NCBI RefSeq assembly: GCF_015711475.1
Contig: NZ_CP065027.1
Coordinates: 310,001-374,000 of the forward strand
Length of the DNA stretch: 64,000 nucleotides
From: Actinomyces trachealis
GTDB lineage: Bacteria; Actinomycetota; Actinomycetes; Actinomycetales; Actinomycetaceae
Direction of reading: 5' to 3'
Below the pieces are notes generated by a model, which saw nothing but the letters and a program-made list of their open reading frames with translations, did no database searches and was not told the origin of the DNA. The position numbers were made by a program, and so were the translations under genes. Positions 54,294 to 63,225 of this stretch are shown piece by piece; position 1 is the first letter of the stretch, and each line of letters opens with the position of its first letter.

Positions 54294-56999
54294 ATGCCCA
54301 AGTACGTGTACCGCTTCAGCGAGGGTGACAAGGACCAAAAAGACCTCCTGGGAGGCAAGGGGGCCAACTTGGCTGAGATGACCAAGCTTGGTCTACCCGT
54401 CCCGCCCGGCTTCACTATCACCACCGACGCTTGTCGGGCCTACCTTGCTAGCGGTGCCGTACCAGAGGAACTCAGCGTCCAGGTCACCACCGCGATGCGG
54501 CAGGTGGAGGAGGAGCTTGGCCGCCAGCTCGGCGCCGCCCAGGACCCCCTGCTCGTCTCCGTGCGCTCCGGTGCGAAGTTCTCCATGCCCGGCATGATGG
54601 AGACCGTCCTCAACATCGGCCTCAACGACGCCTCCGTCGTCGGCCTGGCCGCCGCCTCCGGGGACGAGCGCTTCGCCTGGGACTCCTACCGCCGCCTCAT
54701 CCAGATGTTCGGCAAGACCGTCCTAGATATCGAAGGCGACCACTTCTCCAACGCCCTGGAAGCCAAGAAGGCCGACCGGAGCGTTTCCATGGACTACGAG
54801 CTGCCCGTAGACGCCCTCCAGGAGCTAGTGGAGGAGTACAAGACCATCGTCAAGGAGCACGCGGGCATCGACTTCCCGCAGGACCCGCGCGCCCAGCTGG
54901 ACCTGGCCACAGAAGCCGTCTTCCGCTCCTGGAACACTGAACGCGCCCACATCTACCGCCGCCGCGAGAAGATCCCCCACGACCTAGGTACCGCCGTCAA
55001 CGTGTGCACCATGGTCTTCGGCAATATGGGGCAGACCTCTGGCACCGGCGTGTGCTTCACCCGCGACCCCTCCACTGGCCGCCCCGGCGTCTACGGCGAC
55101 TACCTGGTCAACGCCCAGGGGGAGGACGTCGTCGCCGGTATCCGCAACACCCTGTCCCTGGCGGACCTGGAAGAGTTGGACAAGACCAGCTACGACGAGC
55201 TGCGCACCGCCATGCGCCGCCTGGAGACCCACTACCGGGACCTGTGCGACATCGAGTTCACCATCGAGCGCGGCAAGCTCTGGCTGCTACAGACCCGCGT
55301 CGGCAAGCGCACCGCCGCCGCCGCCTTCCGGGTGGCCACGCAGCTGGTGGACGAGCGCCTCATCACCATGGACGAGGCCCTCACTCGCGTCACCGGCGCC
55401 CAGCTCAACCAGCTCATGTTCCCCCAGTTCGGCCAGTCCGAAGACCGTGACCTGCTCACCCGCGCCATGCCCGCCTCCCCGGGGGCCGCAGTCGGCCACA
55501 TCGCCTTCGACAACGCGGAGGCCACCCGCCGCACCGCCGCTGGCGAGTCCGTCATCCTGGTGCGCCGCGAGACCAACCCGGATGACCTGCCCGGCATGGT
55601 GGCCGCCGCTGGCGTGCTCACCGCGCGAGGCGGCAAAACCAGCCACGCCGCCGTCGTCGCCCGCGGCATGGGCAAGACCTGCGTCTGCGGGGCGGACCAG
55701 CTGGAGGTGGACGCCACCGCCAAGACCGTACGTGTGGCGGGCCGCCAGGAGGTCCTCACCTCCGACTCGGTCATCGCCATTGACGGGCAGACCGGTGAGG
55801 TGTTCCTGGGGGAGGTGCCGGTGGTGGACTCCCCAGTCATGACCTACCTGCGCGCCGGGTTGGACGAGGCACTGGCGACTGCTGCCGACGACGACACCCG
55901 CGAGCTGGTCACCGCTGTGGACCGCCTCATGAAGCACGCTGACGAACGCCGTCGTCTACACGTGCGCGCTAACGCTGACACACCGGACGACGCCCGCCAC
56001 GCCATGCACCGTGGTGCCGAGGGCATCGGCCTGTGCCGCACCGAACACATGTTCCTGGGTGAGCGCAAGCAGTTCGTGCAGAACCTGATCCTCGCGGGCT
56101 CTGAGACTGAGCGCGAGTCGGCCCTGGCCGCCCTGCTGCCGCTGCAGAAGGGCGACTTTGTGACGATGTTCGAGACGATGGACGGCAAGCCCATGACCAT
56201 CCGTCTGATCGACCCGCCGCTACACGAGTTCCTTCCCGACCTGACTGAGCTGAGTGTCAAGGTGGCCGTGGACCATGCGCGCGGCCAGCTGGACCCGGCT
56301 GACGAGGCGCTGCTGGCCGTGGTTCGCAAGAACCATGAGGCTAACCCCATGCTGGGCCTGCGCGGCGTGCGCCTGCTGCTTACCATGCCGGGACTGATCG
56401 AGTTGCAGGTCCGTGCCATCGCGGAGGCCGCTGTCGAGCGGATCCAAGCTGGCGGGGCTCCCAAGCCGGAGATCATGATCCCGCTGATCGGCTCCGTACG
56501 TGAGTTGCAGATCGCCCGCGAGCGCGCTGAGAAGGTGCTGGTGGAGGTGGGTAAGGAGTCCGGCCTGGAACTGGACTTCCCGATCGGCTGCATGATCGAG
56601 CTGCCGCGTGCCGCCGTCACCAGCGCACACGTGGCGCAGGAGGCGGACTTCTTCTCCTTCGGCACCAATGACCTGACCCAGACCACCTGGGGCTTCTCAC
56701 GCGACGACGTGGAGGGCTCCTTCGTCGGCCACTACGTAGACGAGGCGATCTTCGGTAGCTCACCCTTTGAGTCAATCGACGTCGACGGCGTAGGTGGCAT
56801 GGTCCGCCTGGGTGTTCAGGGGGGCCGGAGTATGAAACCCGATATGAAGATGGGGGTGTGTGGTGAGCACGGCGGGGACCCAGACTCCATCGCCTTTTTC
56901 CACCAGGTGGGCCTGACCTACGTGTCCTGCTCGCCGTTCCGCGTGCCGGTGGCACGCCTGGAGGCTGGCCGCGCCGCCATCATGCAGGGCGAGGGCTGA
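54294..56999 (+). CDS. ppdK: Pyruvate, phosphate dikinase
   Basis: The 901-aa enzyme interconverts pyruvate + ATP + Pi with PEP + AMP + PPi. The N-terminal nucleotide-binding domain begins YRFSEGDKDQKDLLGGKGAN, with LPVPPGFTITTDACRAY. The swivelling phosphohistidine domain has GGKTSHAAVVARGMGKTCVCG; the catalytic His is in TSH. The C-terminal PEP/pyruvate barrel has RLIDPPLHEFLPD, a GRxEHMF-like RTEHMF, and FFSFGTNDLTQTTWGFSRDD. The ATG at 54294 with AAAGGGG upstream starts the protein; the 21 codons before it are non-conserved. Length suits the family. The gene is monocistronic. Confidence 0.97.
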   Translation: MPKYVYRFSEGDKDQKDLLGGKGANLAEMTKLGLPVPPGFTITTDACRAYLASGAVPEELSVQVTTAMRQVEEELGRQLGAAQDPLLVSVRSGAKFSMPGMMETVLNIGLNDASVVGLAAASGDERFAWDSYRRLIQMFGKTVLDIEGDHFSNALEAKKADRSVSMDYELPVDALQELVEEYKTIVKEHAGIDFPQDPRAQLDLATEAVFRSWNTERAHIYRRREKIPHDLGTAVNVCTMVFGNMGQTSGTGVCFTRDPSTGRPGVYGDYLVNAQGEDVVAGIRNTLSLADLEELDKTSYDELRTAMRRLETHYRDLCDIEFTIERGKLWLLQTRVGKRTAAAAFRVATQLVDERLITMDEALTRVTGAQLNQLMFPQFGQSEDRDLLTRAMPASPGAAVGHIAFDNAEATRRTAAGESVILVRRETNPDDLPGMVAAAGVLTARGGKTSHAAVVARGMGKTCVCGADQLEVDATAKTVRVAGRQEVLTSDSVIAIDGQTGEVFLGEVPVVDSPVMTYLRAGLDEALATAADDDTRELVTAVDRLMKHADERRRLHVRANADTPDDARHAMHRGAEGIGLCRTEHMFLGERKQFVQNLILAGSETERESALAALLPLQKGDFVTMFETMDGKPMTIRLIDPPLHEFLPDLTELSVKVAVDHARGQLDPADEALLAVVRKNHEANPMLGLRGVRLLLTMPGLIELQVRAIAEAAVERIQAGGAPKPEIMIPLIGSVRELQIARERAEKVLVEVGKESGLELDFPIGCMIELPRAAVTSAHVAQEADFFSFGTNDLTQTTWGFSRDDVEGSFVGHYVDEAIFGSSPFESIDVDGVGGMVRLGVQGGRSMKPDMKMGVCGEHGGDPDSIAFFHQVGLTYVSCSPFRVPVARLEAGRAAIMQGEG

Positions 57000-57364
57000 G
57001 CCTTCAGGGTCTAGTGAGGCGACGGCGCAGGTCGGCGTCGTTCCGCTGAGGCTACGTGAACCGCGCGGGGCCTGTGGAGTAACCGCAGGTCCCGCGCGGT
57101 TTGCGTGCTGGAGCTGGAGTTGGGGCAGGTGCAGGGCAGATGGCGGCGGCTGACGCCGGGATCTGACGGAACGTTGGTCAAAATGCCACAAAATGGCGTA
57201 AAGTCCCTGAAATTCCCTGACAGATGTGAGCAGAGGGGCATTGGGGGAGCCGAGCCTCAACGCGTGCTTATGGCCGCGGCGTGAGAGTATGGGCAGGTCA
57301 CCTTTACGGTCGCCGCACTCCCTAGGCTGCCGTCGGTGAGACCGCAGACTAGGAGGATGTGGAA
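57000..57364. other. Intergenic region with ppdK terminator and downstream promoter
   Basis: Contains the strong ppdK hairpin (57059-57101). An AT-richer stretch (about 57178-57225, with CAAAATGCCACAAAATGGCG and two AATTCCCTGA-like words) may hold the promoter of the next gene, which has AGGAGG at 57351-57356. Confidence 0.4.
57059..57101 (+). terminator. ppdK terminator hairpin
   Basis: A 19-bp stem (left arm 57059-57077, right arm 57083-57101) with two G-U-type mismatches and an AGTAA loop, followed by TTGCG. It starts 59 bp after the ppdK stop. Confidence 0.75.
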
Positions 57365-58672
57365 ATGGCCCTGTTCGAGCTCCACGACGGAGGTTTGGCT
57401 CCTGCGCGCCTCGGACACGAGGCTGGAGACGCCGCCCGCCGCGAAGCCCTAGACAAGGTCCGCCATCACATCGTTGAGGTCCTCTCTGCCCCACTGTTCC
57501 CTGTCTGTTGGAACGACGCCGGAACCGTCCTGACCGCCCTGGACCCAGCTGGCCAGGTGGTGGCAGTGGAGGTCATTGAGGAGCTTGATCCCTCAGTCAT
57601 CGTCTCCTCTATGGCGCACCTGGCTACTGTGGCCGCTGCTGGCTGGGCAGAGCTGGCCAAGCGTTACCCGGGCGGCCTGCAGACCTTCCGTGAGGACTGG
57701 AACGAGTTCCGCGAGTCGATGCCCGCCCGGGTGGAGCCGGGGCCGCGCCTGATCATCGTGGCCGCCCGCATTGCCGAGTCGGTGCGCTCTTCCCTGGCCG
57801 TGCTGGCCTCCTCCGGTGTCGAGTTGCAGCTGCTGTCCGTGCGCGAGTTCTCCTCCGGTCGGCGCCTGGTAGACCTTCAGCGGGTGGAGCCGCAGATCGT
57901 TTCCCAGGCGGCCCGCCAGCTTGTCTTCCGCCGTGCTGCCCGCCCGGCGATTGCTGGTGCCACCTCCGTGGTGCACGAGGAGCCAGAGCCACCGGGCGAC
58001 GCTGTCACCCCGGTGCAGGGTGTTGAGCAGCGCCAACAAGACGGCCAGGGGCCTGCCCCGGAAGCGGCGCCGAACCCGCCCAAGCCCGCTAAGGCAGAGC
58101 CCGCTAAGTCTGTGCCAATTAAGTCGGCGCGCGTGGAACCCAGCCCGACCGCTGACGAGGCCACGGAGATCACTTTGGACGCCCCCGTCGTCTCCGTCGT
58201 GGGTGGCACCACCGGCACCTCTGCTAGCTCCCCGGAGGCCGCCCATCCGGTGGCACACAGCGCACCATCACACGGCGACGGGGACGCCCCCACCCCGGTG
58301 GACGGCTTCGCCCGCATGAGTGAGTCGGAGGCCACAGCCGCGTTGCAGATCGTCGGCACGGTGCTAGAGCGGGACACGGCGATCGTCTGGCAGCGCCTGC
58401 GTCGCGGTATCTTCCATGAGGCAGTGCTCTCTCCGCGGGGTGTCATCACCTTGGCTGACGGTCGCGCTTTCACTGACCCCAGCGCCGCCGCAGACGCGGC
58501 CCAAGGCACCCACGGCGCTGACGGCTGGCACGTGTGGCGTTTCGGGGTGCGCGGCCCGAGCTTGCGTGAGGCCCTGGATGAGGTCACCAGCGCCAAGGCT
58601 GCTGAGGGTCAGGCCTCTGGGTCCGCAGCTGGGGCCACCGGTAGCCGCCGCAGCCGCCGCGAGCAGCACTGA
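57365..58672 (+). CDS. Unrecognised actinobacterial protein, possible nuclease-like N-domain
   Basis: The 435-aa protein was not assigned. Residues 1-200 form a compact alpha/beta domain. LTALDPAGQVVAVEVIEELD resembles the D-x-n-(E)xE/K strand pair of PD-(D/E)xK folds, and later RLIIVAARIAE and VELQLLSVREF complete an alternating strand-helix pattern. Residues 210-320 are Pro/Lys/Ala/Thr-rich and disordered. Residues 325-425 form a second small domain with ATAALQIVGTVLERDTAIVW and GWHVWRFGVRGPSLREAL. It ends in a basic RRSRREQH tail. Start: ATG 57365 with AGGAGG 8 nt upstream, instead of GTG 57359. The nuclease comparison is only a fold guess. Confidence 0.65.
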   Translation: MALFELHDGGLAPARLGHEAGDAARREALDKVRHHIVEVLSAPLFPVCWNDAGTVLTALDPAGQVVAVEVIEELDPSVIVSSMAHLATVAAAGWAELAKRYPGGLQTFREDWNEFRESMPARVEPGPRLIIVAARIAESVRSSLAVLASSGVELQLLSVREFSSGRRLVDLQRVEPQIVSQAARQLVFRRAARPAIAGATSVVHEEPEPPGDAVTPVQGVEQRQQDGQGPAPEAAPNPPKPAKAEPAKSVPIKSARVEPSPTADEATEITLDAPVVSVVGGTTGTSASSPEAAHPVAHSAPSHGDGDAPTPVDGFARMSESEATAALQIVGTVLERDTAIVWQRLRRGIFHEAVLSPRGVITLADGRAFTDPSAAADAAQGTHGADGWHVWRFGVRGPSLREALDEVTSAKAAEGQASGSAAGATGSRRSRREQH

Positions 58673-58727
58673 GGTAGCGCTAAGGCAGTGCTACCTCAGC
58701 GCCTGTCTGACCTGACTTTTGACAGTG

Positions 58728-59327
58728 TTAGTGACCCATTTTGTTGGTGAGGCTGGCCAGGGTGTTGGCGGCTTGGCCTTGGGGTTGGCTGGTGGCTGTG
58801 AGTTCGTGTCCGTTGATGTTGATGGTGACGTTGATGACGGGTCGTAGGGCTTGCACGATCTTCTTGATGGAGACACCGGTCGCGGCCTGGAGGAGGCGGG
58901 CTACGGCTAGGGCGGCGGTGACCACGGTCAGGTGGGCTTCGATGGCTTGGCGGGTGTGGTGGAAGATCGGGCGGGCGCGTAGGTCGTGTTTGGACATGCG
59001 GAAGGACTGTTCCACCTTCCACAGATCGTGGTAGTCGGCCACGATCTCGCTGGCACTCATAGTGCGGGCGGGGATGTTGGTGACATAGCCCTTTAACCCT
59101 TCTAGACGCCGCGCTCTGGCCAGGGCCTTTTCATCCAGGCCTCTTCCTGAGGAGCTGGTGGTGACGAACCTGGCTGAGCGCATGGCTTTTTCCCCGGCAA
59201 CGATGGCTCTGGCCCGGTTTTCCTGGAGGGTAAGGGTCTTGCTGTCCCTGGCGGCGCGTTTACGCCAGTAGACCCAGATCGCCCGCCACGAGCCCGGGTG
59301 TGTCTGTGGGTGCCAGACGGTGGACTG
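58728..59327 (-). pseudogene. IS4/IS1634-like transposase, C-terminal fragment
   Basis: In one open minus-strand frame from the IS3 boundary to the stop at 58728, the fragment reads VWHPQTHPGSWRAIWVYWRK, then LEGLKGYVTNI, IVADYHDLWKVEQSFRMSKH and DLRARPIFHHTRQAIEAH. This is the end of the catalytic region (with the 'Y...K.EQ.FR..K' box) and the C-terminal domain of an IS1634-type DDE transposase. The N-terminal half and the other inverted repeat are missing. The break coincides exactly with the end of the IS3-like element. Confidence 0.8.
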
Positions 59328-59394
59328 CTACATGTTTTGTGGGCACCGATGAAGATTCTGATTCATTTCGAGCAGGTGGGGTAAAATCGGTGTT

Positions 59395-59682
59395 ATGGCA
59401 GGATTAAAGTACAGCGGTGAGTTTAAGGAACAGATCGTGGTGGAGGTGATCGAGAAGTTGCGTCCGGTTAGTGAGGTCGCGAAAGCGTACGGGCTGGTTC
59501 CCCAGACCGCGGGGAGCTGGGTGAACAAGTGGTGCAGGACTCATCTAGACAGCAGTGGAGAAGAACTCACTTCTGCCGAGGTGGCGGGATTGAGGAAGGT
59601 CAAGGTCTAATTGCGGGAAGCCCAGATGGAGATCGAGTTCCTGAAAAAAGCAGCGGCCTTCTTCGCCTGGGAGTCCCGGTAG
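59395..59682 (+). pseudogene. IS3-family transposase orfA, interrupted
   Basis: N-terminal HTH protein of IS3 elements: GLKYSGEFKEQIVVEVIEKL, then VPQTAGSWVNKW. It stops at TAA 59608-59610. The same frame continues LREAQMEIEFLKKAAAFFA to TAG 59680, which is the leucine-zipper/C-terminal end of a normal OrfA. The stop is thus a point lesion. The downstream orfB frame begins at the usual overlap. Confidence 0.82.
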
Positions 59683-60556
59683 CCTCAAGTACGTCTGCCT
59701 TCATCGCGAAGAAGGCAATTACCCGGTGTACCTGATGTGTAGATGGGCTGATGTGTCCAGGTCGGGCTACTACGCGTGGCGGTGTCGGGGACTCTCCGCG
59801 CAGCAGAAACGACGAGACGAACTCATCGTGCTGATCCGGCACTTCTTCGACCAGTCACAACAGGCCTACGGGTAGCGCAGGATCCACGCGATGCTGGTCC
59901 GCAACGGCATTGAGGTGGGGTCGGAGCTGGTCCGCAAGATCATGCTCCAGGAAGGACTGGTGGCCTGCCAGCCCCGTCCCCGCACCACGATCCTGGCCAC
60001 GGGCATCCAGACGCGTCCTGATCTGGTCCAGCGGGACTTCACTGCCCAGGCATCAGGACACAAGTGGGTCGGTGATATCACCTGCATCCCCACCTGGGAC
60101 GGACATGCCTACCTGGCCACGGTGATGGACTGCTACTCACGCAAGATCATCGGATACGCCATCGCGTCCTACATGCGCACCAGTTTGGTCACTCAAGCTC
60201 TCGACATGGCCACACGCAACTGCCCGACCGAACCCGGTCACACGATCTTCCATTCCGACAAAGGATCCCAGTACACCTCAGAAGAATACGCCCAAGCCAT
60301 GGCCCGACACGGCATCCAGCCATCACTGGGACGCACGGGAAGCTGTTACGACAACGCCGCCGCTGAATCCTTCAACGCCGCCCTGAAGAAAGAACTAGTC
60401 AACCGGAAAATCTACCCCACCCGCGACAAAGCAATCAAGGATGCGACACACTGGATAGAAACCTGTTACAATCAAACCAGACTCCATTCAACACTGGGCT
60501 ACAAAACCCCGAACGAAGTCCACAATGAATGGTACAGCAACCAGACAGCAGCCTAA
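59681..60556 (+). pseudogene. IS3-family transposase orfB, interrupted
   Basis: DDE transposase of the IS3/rve type: SRSGYYAWRCR, QAYG then an amber codon TAG at 59873-59875 where relatives have YR (YGYRRIHA). It continues RRIHAMLVRNGIEVGSELV, HKWVGDITCIPTWDG (first Asp), ATVMDCYSRKIIGYA (second Asp), FHSDKGSQY and GRTGSCYDNAAAESF (Glu). It ends RLHSTLGYKTPNEVH. After the TAG a shorter ORF starts at ATG 59891. The enzyme is not expressed intact unless the stop is read through. Confidence 0.85.
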
Positions 60557-60589
60557 ATCAAACATGATTTTCATCACTGTCCACAAAAC

Positions 60590-60865
60590 CTATGGCAGAC
60601 CAGAGAGACCAGATTGACGCCCTTCCCAAAGGCATTGCGGAACCAGTACTGGAGGTCGACGGGCTTAGGCACGGTCAAGATTTTGGACCTGCGCTCAAGT
60701 GCTGGCTTCATCCGCAGGGAGGAGCGGCATAAGACTGAAATCAGACCACAGCAGCACAGGTTGACGATCGCAGGGAGGTGGCAGCTGTGGTGCTGGCGTG
60801 CCCGCAGCGCCCGCCTGGGGCCGAGTGGATCCAAGCGAATCCTGCGTGGGCGGGACCTACCAGCC
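60590..60865. other. Junk-like stretch between the IS and the hydrolase gene
   Basis: About 275 bp. Both strands have short open frames (for example minus 60574-60834), but none resembles a family I know. It could be debris of the sequence disrupted by the IS elements. Nothing supported. Confidence 0.4.
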
Positions 60866-61927
60866 CTACCGCAGCACGTAGGCGCCGATCCAGCGGCGCA
60901 TGGTGGAGTACACCTGCTCGCGCACCGGCGGGGCGGAGAGGATCAGGTTGTGGACTCCGCCGTCGAAGCGCGCCACCGTGACCAGCGCACCCAGGTCCAC
61001 GGCACGGTGGGCGATCGCAGTGGCGTCCAGCACCGTGTCGGTGCTGCGAGAGTCCATGTTGTAGGTGATTCCCAGGTGGCTGCGGGCTGAGGACATGGCC
61101 AGCACGGGGCAGCGGATATCCAGGCCCGCGTTGACCCGGGCGTGGCCCGCCAGGATGGTCTGCAACCAGCCGGGGCGAATAGGCGCGGAGGGGCGGGGGC
61201 ACCACTCGGGGTTGATGGGGTAGCCGGTCACGTAGGGGTCGCCCTCCCAGCTGGGGTCCGGTATCGGGCCGTCACGCTGCTCGTCCCAGCCGTCCGAGGC
61301 GGTGAAAAGCTGCTCTGGCGGGGCGGTGGGGGTGGGGATCACCATACGCGGGTCCAGGCGCGCCAGGGTGTTGATGATCGGCTCACCCACGCTCAGCAGC
61401 AGATTGCTTCCTTGCATTTCTAGCCAGGGGGATTCCAGGATCAGGCCGGTCAGGGCGCCGGGGTGGCGGTCGGCCCACAGGGCGGCGGTGAGTCCACCGG
61501 TGGAGTGCCCCATCAGGACCAGAGGCAGGGGCTCGTCGCGCTCAGCGCGGATAATGGCCAGGGCCTGGCCGATCTCCTCGTCGTAGTCGTTAAGGTTTGT
61601 GACCCAGCCGAGCATCTGACCCTCGCGCAGTGAACGGCCGTAGCGGCGCAGGTCCAAGGCGTAAAAGGCCCCTCCCAGAGCCGCGAACTCGCGGGCCAAG
61701 CTGCACTGGAAGAAGTAGTCGTTCCAGCCGTGCAGGTACAGGCACACAAAAGTAGGGGTCGAGGGCGTCCCCCGCAGCGCGCCCGGGTCCTCCACCGGCA
61801 GGTGCCGTACCAGGGTGGCTACCGCGCCGTCGTCCTCGTCGTCAGGCAGTAGCTCGATGGTGCGGGCCTGGAAGCCGGGGCCCAACAGGTCCGGCCCCCA
61901 GCCGGTGACGGGCGCGGGCTCAGGCAT
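60866..61927 (-). CDS. Alpha/beta hydrolase
   Basis: The 353-aa serine hydrolase. The oxyanion segment is YLHGWNDYFFQ, the nucleophile elbow is LMGHSTGGL (GxSxG), and the catalytic His is probably in DGGVHNLILS near the end. ATG 61927 overlaps the metX stop (TGATG), so it is co-translated with metX on the minus strand. There is no signal peptide. The order metY-metX-hydrolase occurs in other actinobacteria, but the substrate is unknown; homologues are often annotated as lysophospholipase-like. The frame is open to 62041 within metX, a less likely start. Confidence 0.88.
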   Translation of the reverse strand: MPEPAPVTGWGPDLLGPGFQARTIELLPDDEDDGAVATLVRHLPVEDPGALRGTPSTPTFVCLYLHGWNDYFFQCSLAREFAALGGAFYALDLRRYGRSLREGQMLGWVTNLNDYDEEIGQALAIIRAERDEPLPLVLMGHSTGGLTAALWADRHPGALTGLILESPWLEMQGSNLLLSVGEPIINTLARLDPRMVIPTPTAPPEQLFTASDGWDEQRDGPIPDPSWEGDPYVTGYPINPEWCPRPSAPIRPGWLQTILAGHARVNAGLDIRCPVLAMSSARSHLGITYNMDSRSTDTVLDATAIAHRAVDLGALVTVARFDGGVHNLILSAPPVREQVYSTMRRWIGAYVLR

Positions 61928-63138
61928 CAGACCTCCTCCAGGAAGGCGGACAGGATCCGGCTCATCTGCTCGTGCTCGATCAGGAAGCCGTCGTGCCCGT
62001 ACAGCGAGTGGACCGTGGCGCGCTGTGCGCCGGGGATGCATTGCTCCAGCTGGTCGGCCTGGGCGGTCAGGAACAGGCGGTCAGAGTCCACGTCCACCAC
62101 TAGGGTGCGGGCCGTGATGCGTCCCAGGGCCGCCTCCGTGCCGCCGCGCCTGGTGCCGACGTCGTGAACCATCATGGAGTGCGTGACGATCAGGTAGGTG
62201 TTGGCATCAAAGCGGCCCAGGAGCTTGCCCGCGTGGTAGTCCAGGTAGGACTCCACCTGGTAGCGGCCCCCCACGGCGGGGTCCTCACCGCCCTGGTGGG
62301 CGCGGCCAAAGCGTGCGTCCAGCTCGGCGGCGGAGCGGTAGGTGGTGTGGGCGATGGCGCGGGCCAAGCCCAGGCCACGGATCGGGCCGGTAGGGTGGGA
62401 GTAGTAGTCCCCGCCCTGGAAAGCCGGGTCACCCACGATGGCGAGCTCTTGCAGGTGGCACCAGGCCAGCTGGTCTGCGGTGGTGGAGGCACCGGTGGCC
62501 ACCAGCACCAGGTTGCGGACGCGCTCGGGGTAGGAGACCGCCCACTCCACGGCCCGGTGCCCGCCCAGGGACGCTCCAATCACGACGGCGAAGGTCTTGA
62601 TCCCCAGGGCGTCGGCCAGGAGCCGTTCGGCCTCCACCTGGTCACGGGTTGTCAGCCAGGGGAAACGCGAGCCCCAAGGGCGCCCGTCCGGGGCAATGGA
62701 GGAGGGGCCGGTGGTGCCCTGGCAGCCACCCAGGATGTTGGCAGCCACCACGAAAAAACGGTCTGTGTCCACGGCTTTGCCCGGGCCTACGACGTCAGCC
62801 CACCAGCCGGGGGTGGGGTGGCCGGGGCCCGCCTCACCGGTGACATGGGAGTCCCCGGTCAGGGCGTGCAGGACTAGGACGGCGTTGTCGTGGGCGGGGG
62901 AGAGTACACCCCAGGTCTCAAAGGCGAGCACCGTGCCTGGCAGGGTCTCGCCGGAGGTCAGGGGCAGGTCGCCGATGTCTAGGAAGTGGCGCTGGCCGGG
63001 GTGCGCGCCGGGCCGCCAGGCACCGGTAGGGCTGCCCGCCACGCGGTCCACGAGCTTTAAGGAGGCGGAGGAGACGGCGGGCGCCGTGGAGTGCAGGTCC
63101 AGGGGGCCCACTGGCGCGGCGGTGGGACTGCTCGTCAT
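61927..63138 (-). CDS. metX: Homoserine O-acetyltransferase
   Basis: The 403-aa alpha/beta-hydrolase-fold acyltransferase makes O-acetyl-L-homoserine from homoserine and acetyl-CoA, the substrate for MetY. Family markers are FETWGVLSPAHDNAVLVLHALTG, NILGGCQGTTGPSS, and the nucleophile elbow VIGASLGGHRAVEW, where relatives have GGSMGG. GHDGFLIE carries the catalytic His, and the Asp lies in VVDVDSDRLF. ATG 63138 is preferred over 63174 because the N-terminal tail is Thr/Ser/Pro-rich either way. It lies downstream of metY and overlaps the hydrolase gene by three bases. Confidence 0.95.
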   Translation of the reverse strand: MTSSPTAAPVGPLDLHSTAPAVSSASLKLVDRVAGSPTGAWRPGAHPGQRHFLDIGDLPLTSGETLPGTVLAFETWGVLSPAHDNAVLVLHALTGDSHVTGEAGPGHPTPGWWADVVGPGKAVDTDRFFVVAANILGGCQGTTGPSSIAPDGRPWGSRFPWLTTRDQVEAERLLADALGIKTFAVVIGASLGGHRAVEWAVSYPERVRNLVLVATGASTTADQLAWCHLQELAIVGDPAFQGGDYYSHPTGPIRGLGLARAIAHTTYRSAAELDARFGRAHQGGEDPAVGGRYQVESYLDYHAGKLLGRFDANTYLIVTHSMMVHDVGTRRGGTEAALGRITARTLVVDVDSDRLFLTAQADQLEQCIPGAQRATVHSLYGHDGFLIEHEQMSRILSAFLEEV

Positions 63139-63225
63139 GGTCAGGATTCTGCCGCATTGGCCTGGGGGAGGCACAGGCGGTCTCAGGCGAGCTTGAGTCG
63201 GGTGCGGGCCGGGTGGGGGTGCCGC

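Larger units (their letters stand above)
59331..60589 (+). mobile_element. Decayed IS3-family insertion sequence
   Basis: About 1.26 kb. The left end (from about 59334, GTTTTGTGGGCACCGATGAA) and the right end (to 60589; complement GTTTTGTGGACAGTGATGAA) are imperfect inverted repeats differing at four of 20 positions. It carries orfA and orfB, both with in-frame stops. CTA flanks both sides if the left boundary is 59331, suggesting a 3-bp target duplication, but the exact edge is ambiguous. Confidence 0.8.

Noticed and set aside
57365..58672. Identification as cell-division protein SepH
   Set aside because: The length is similar, but the N-terminal sequence lacks the SepH DUF3071 pattern and its helix-turn-helix.
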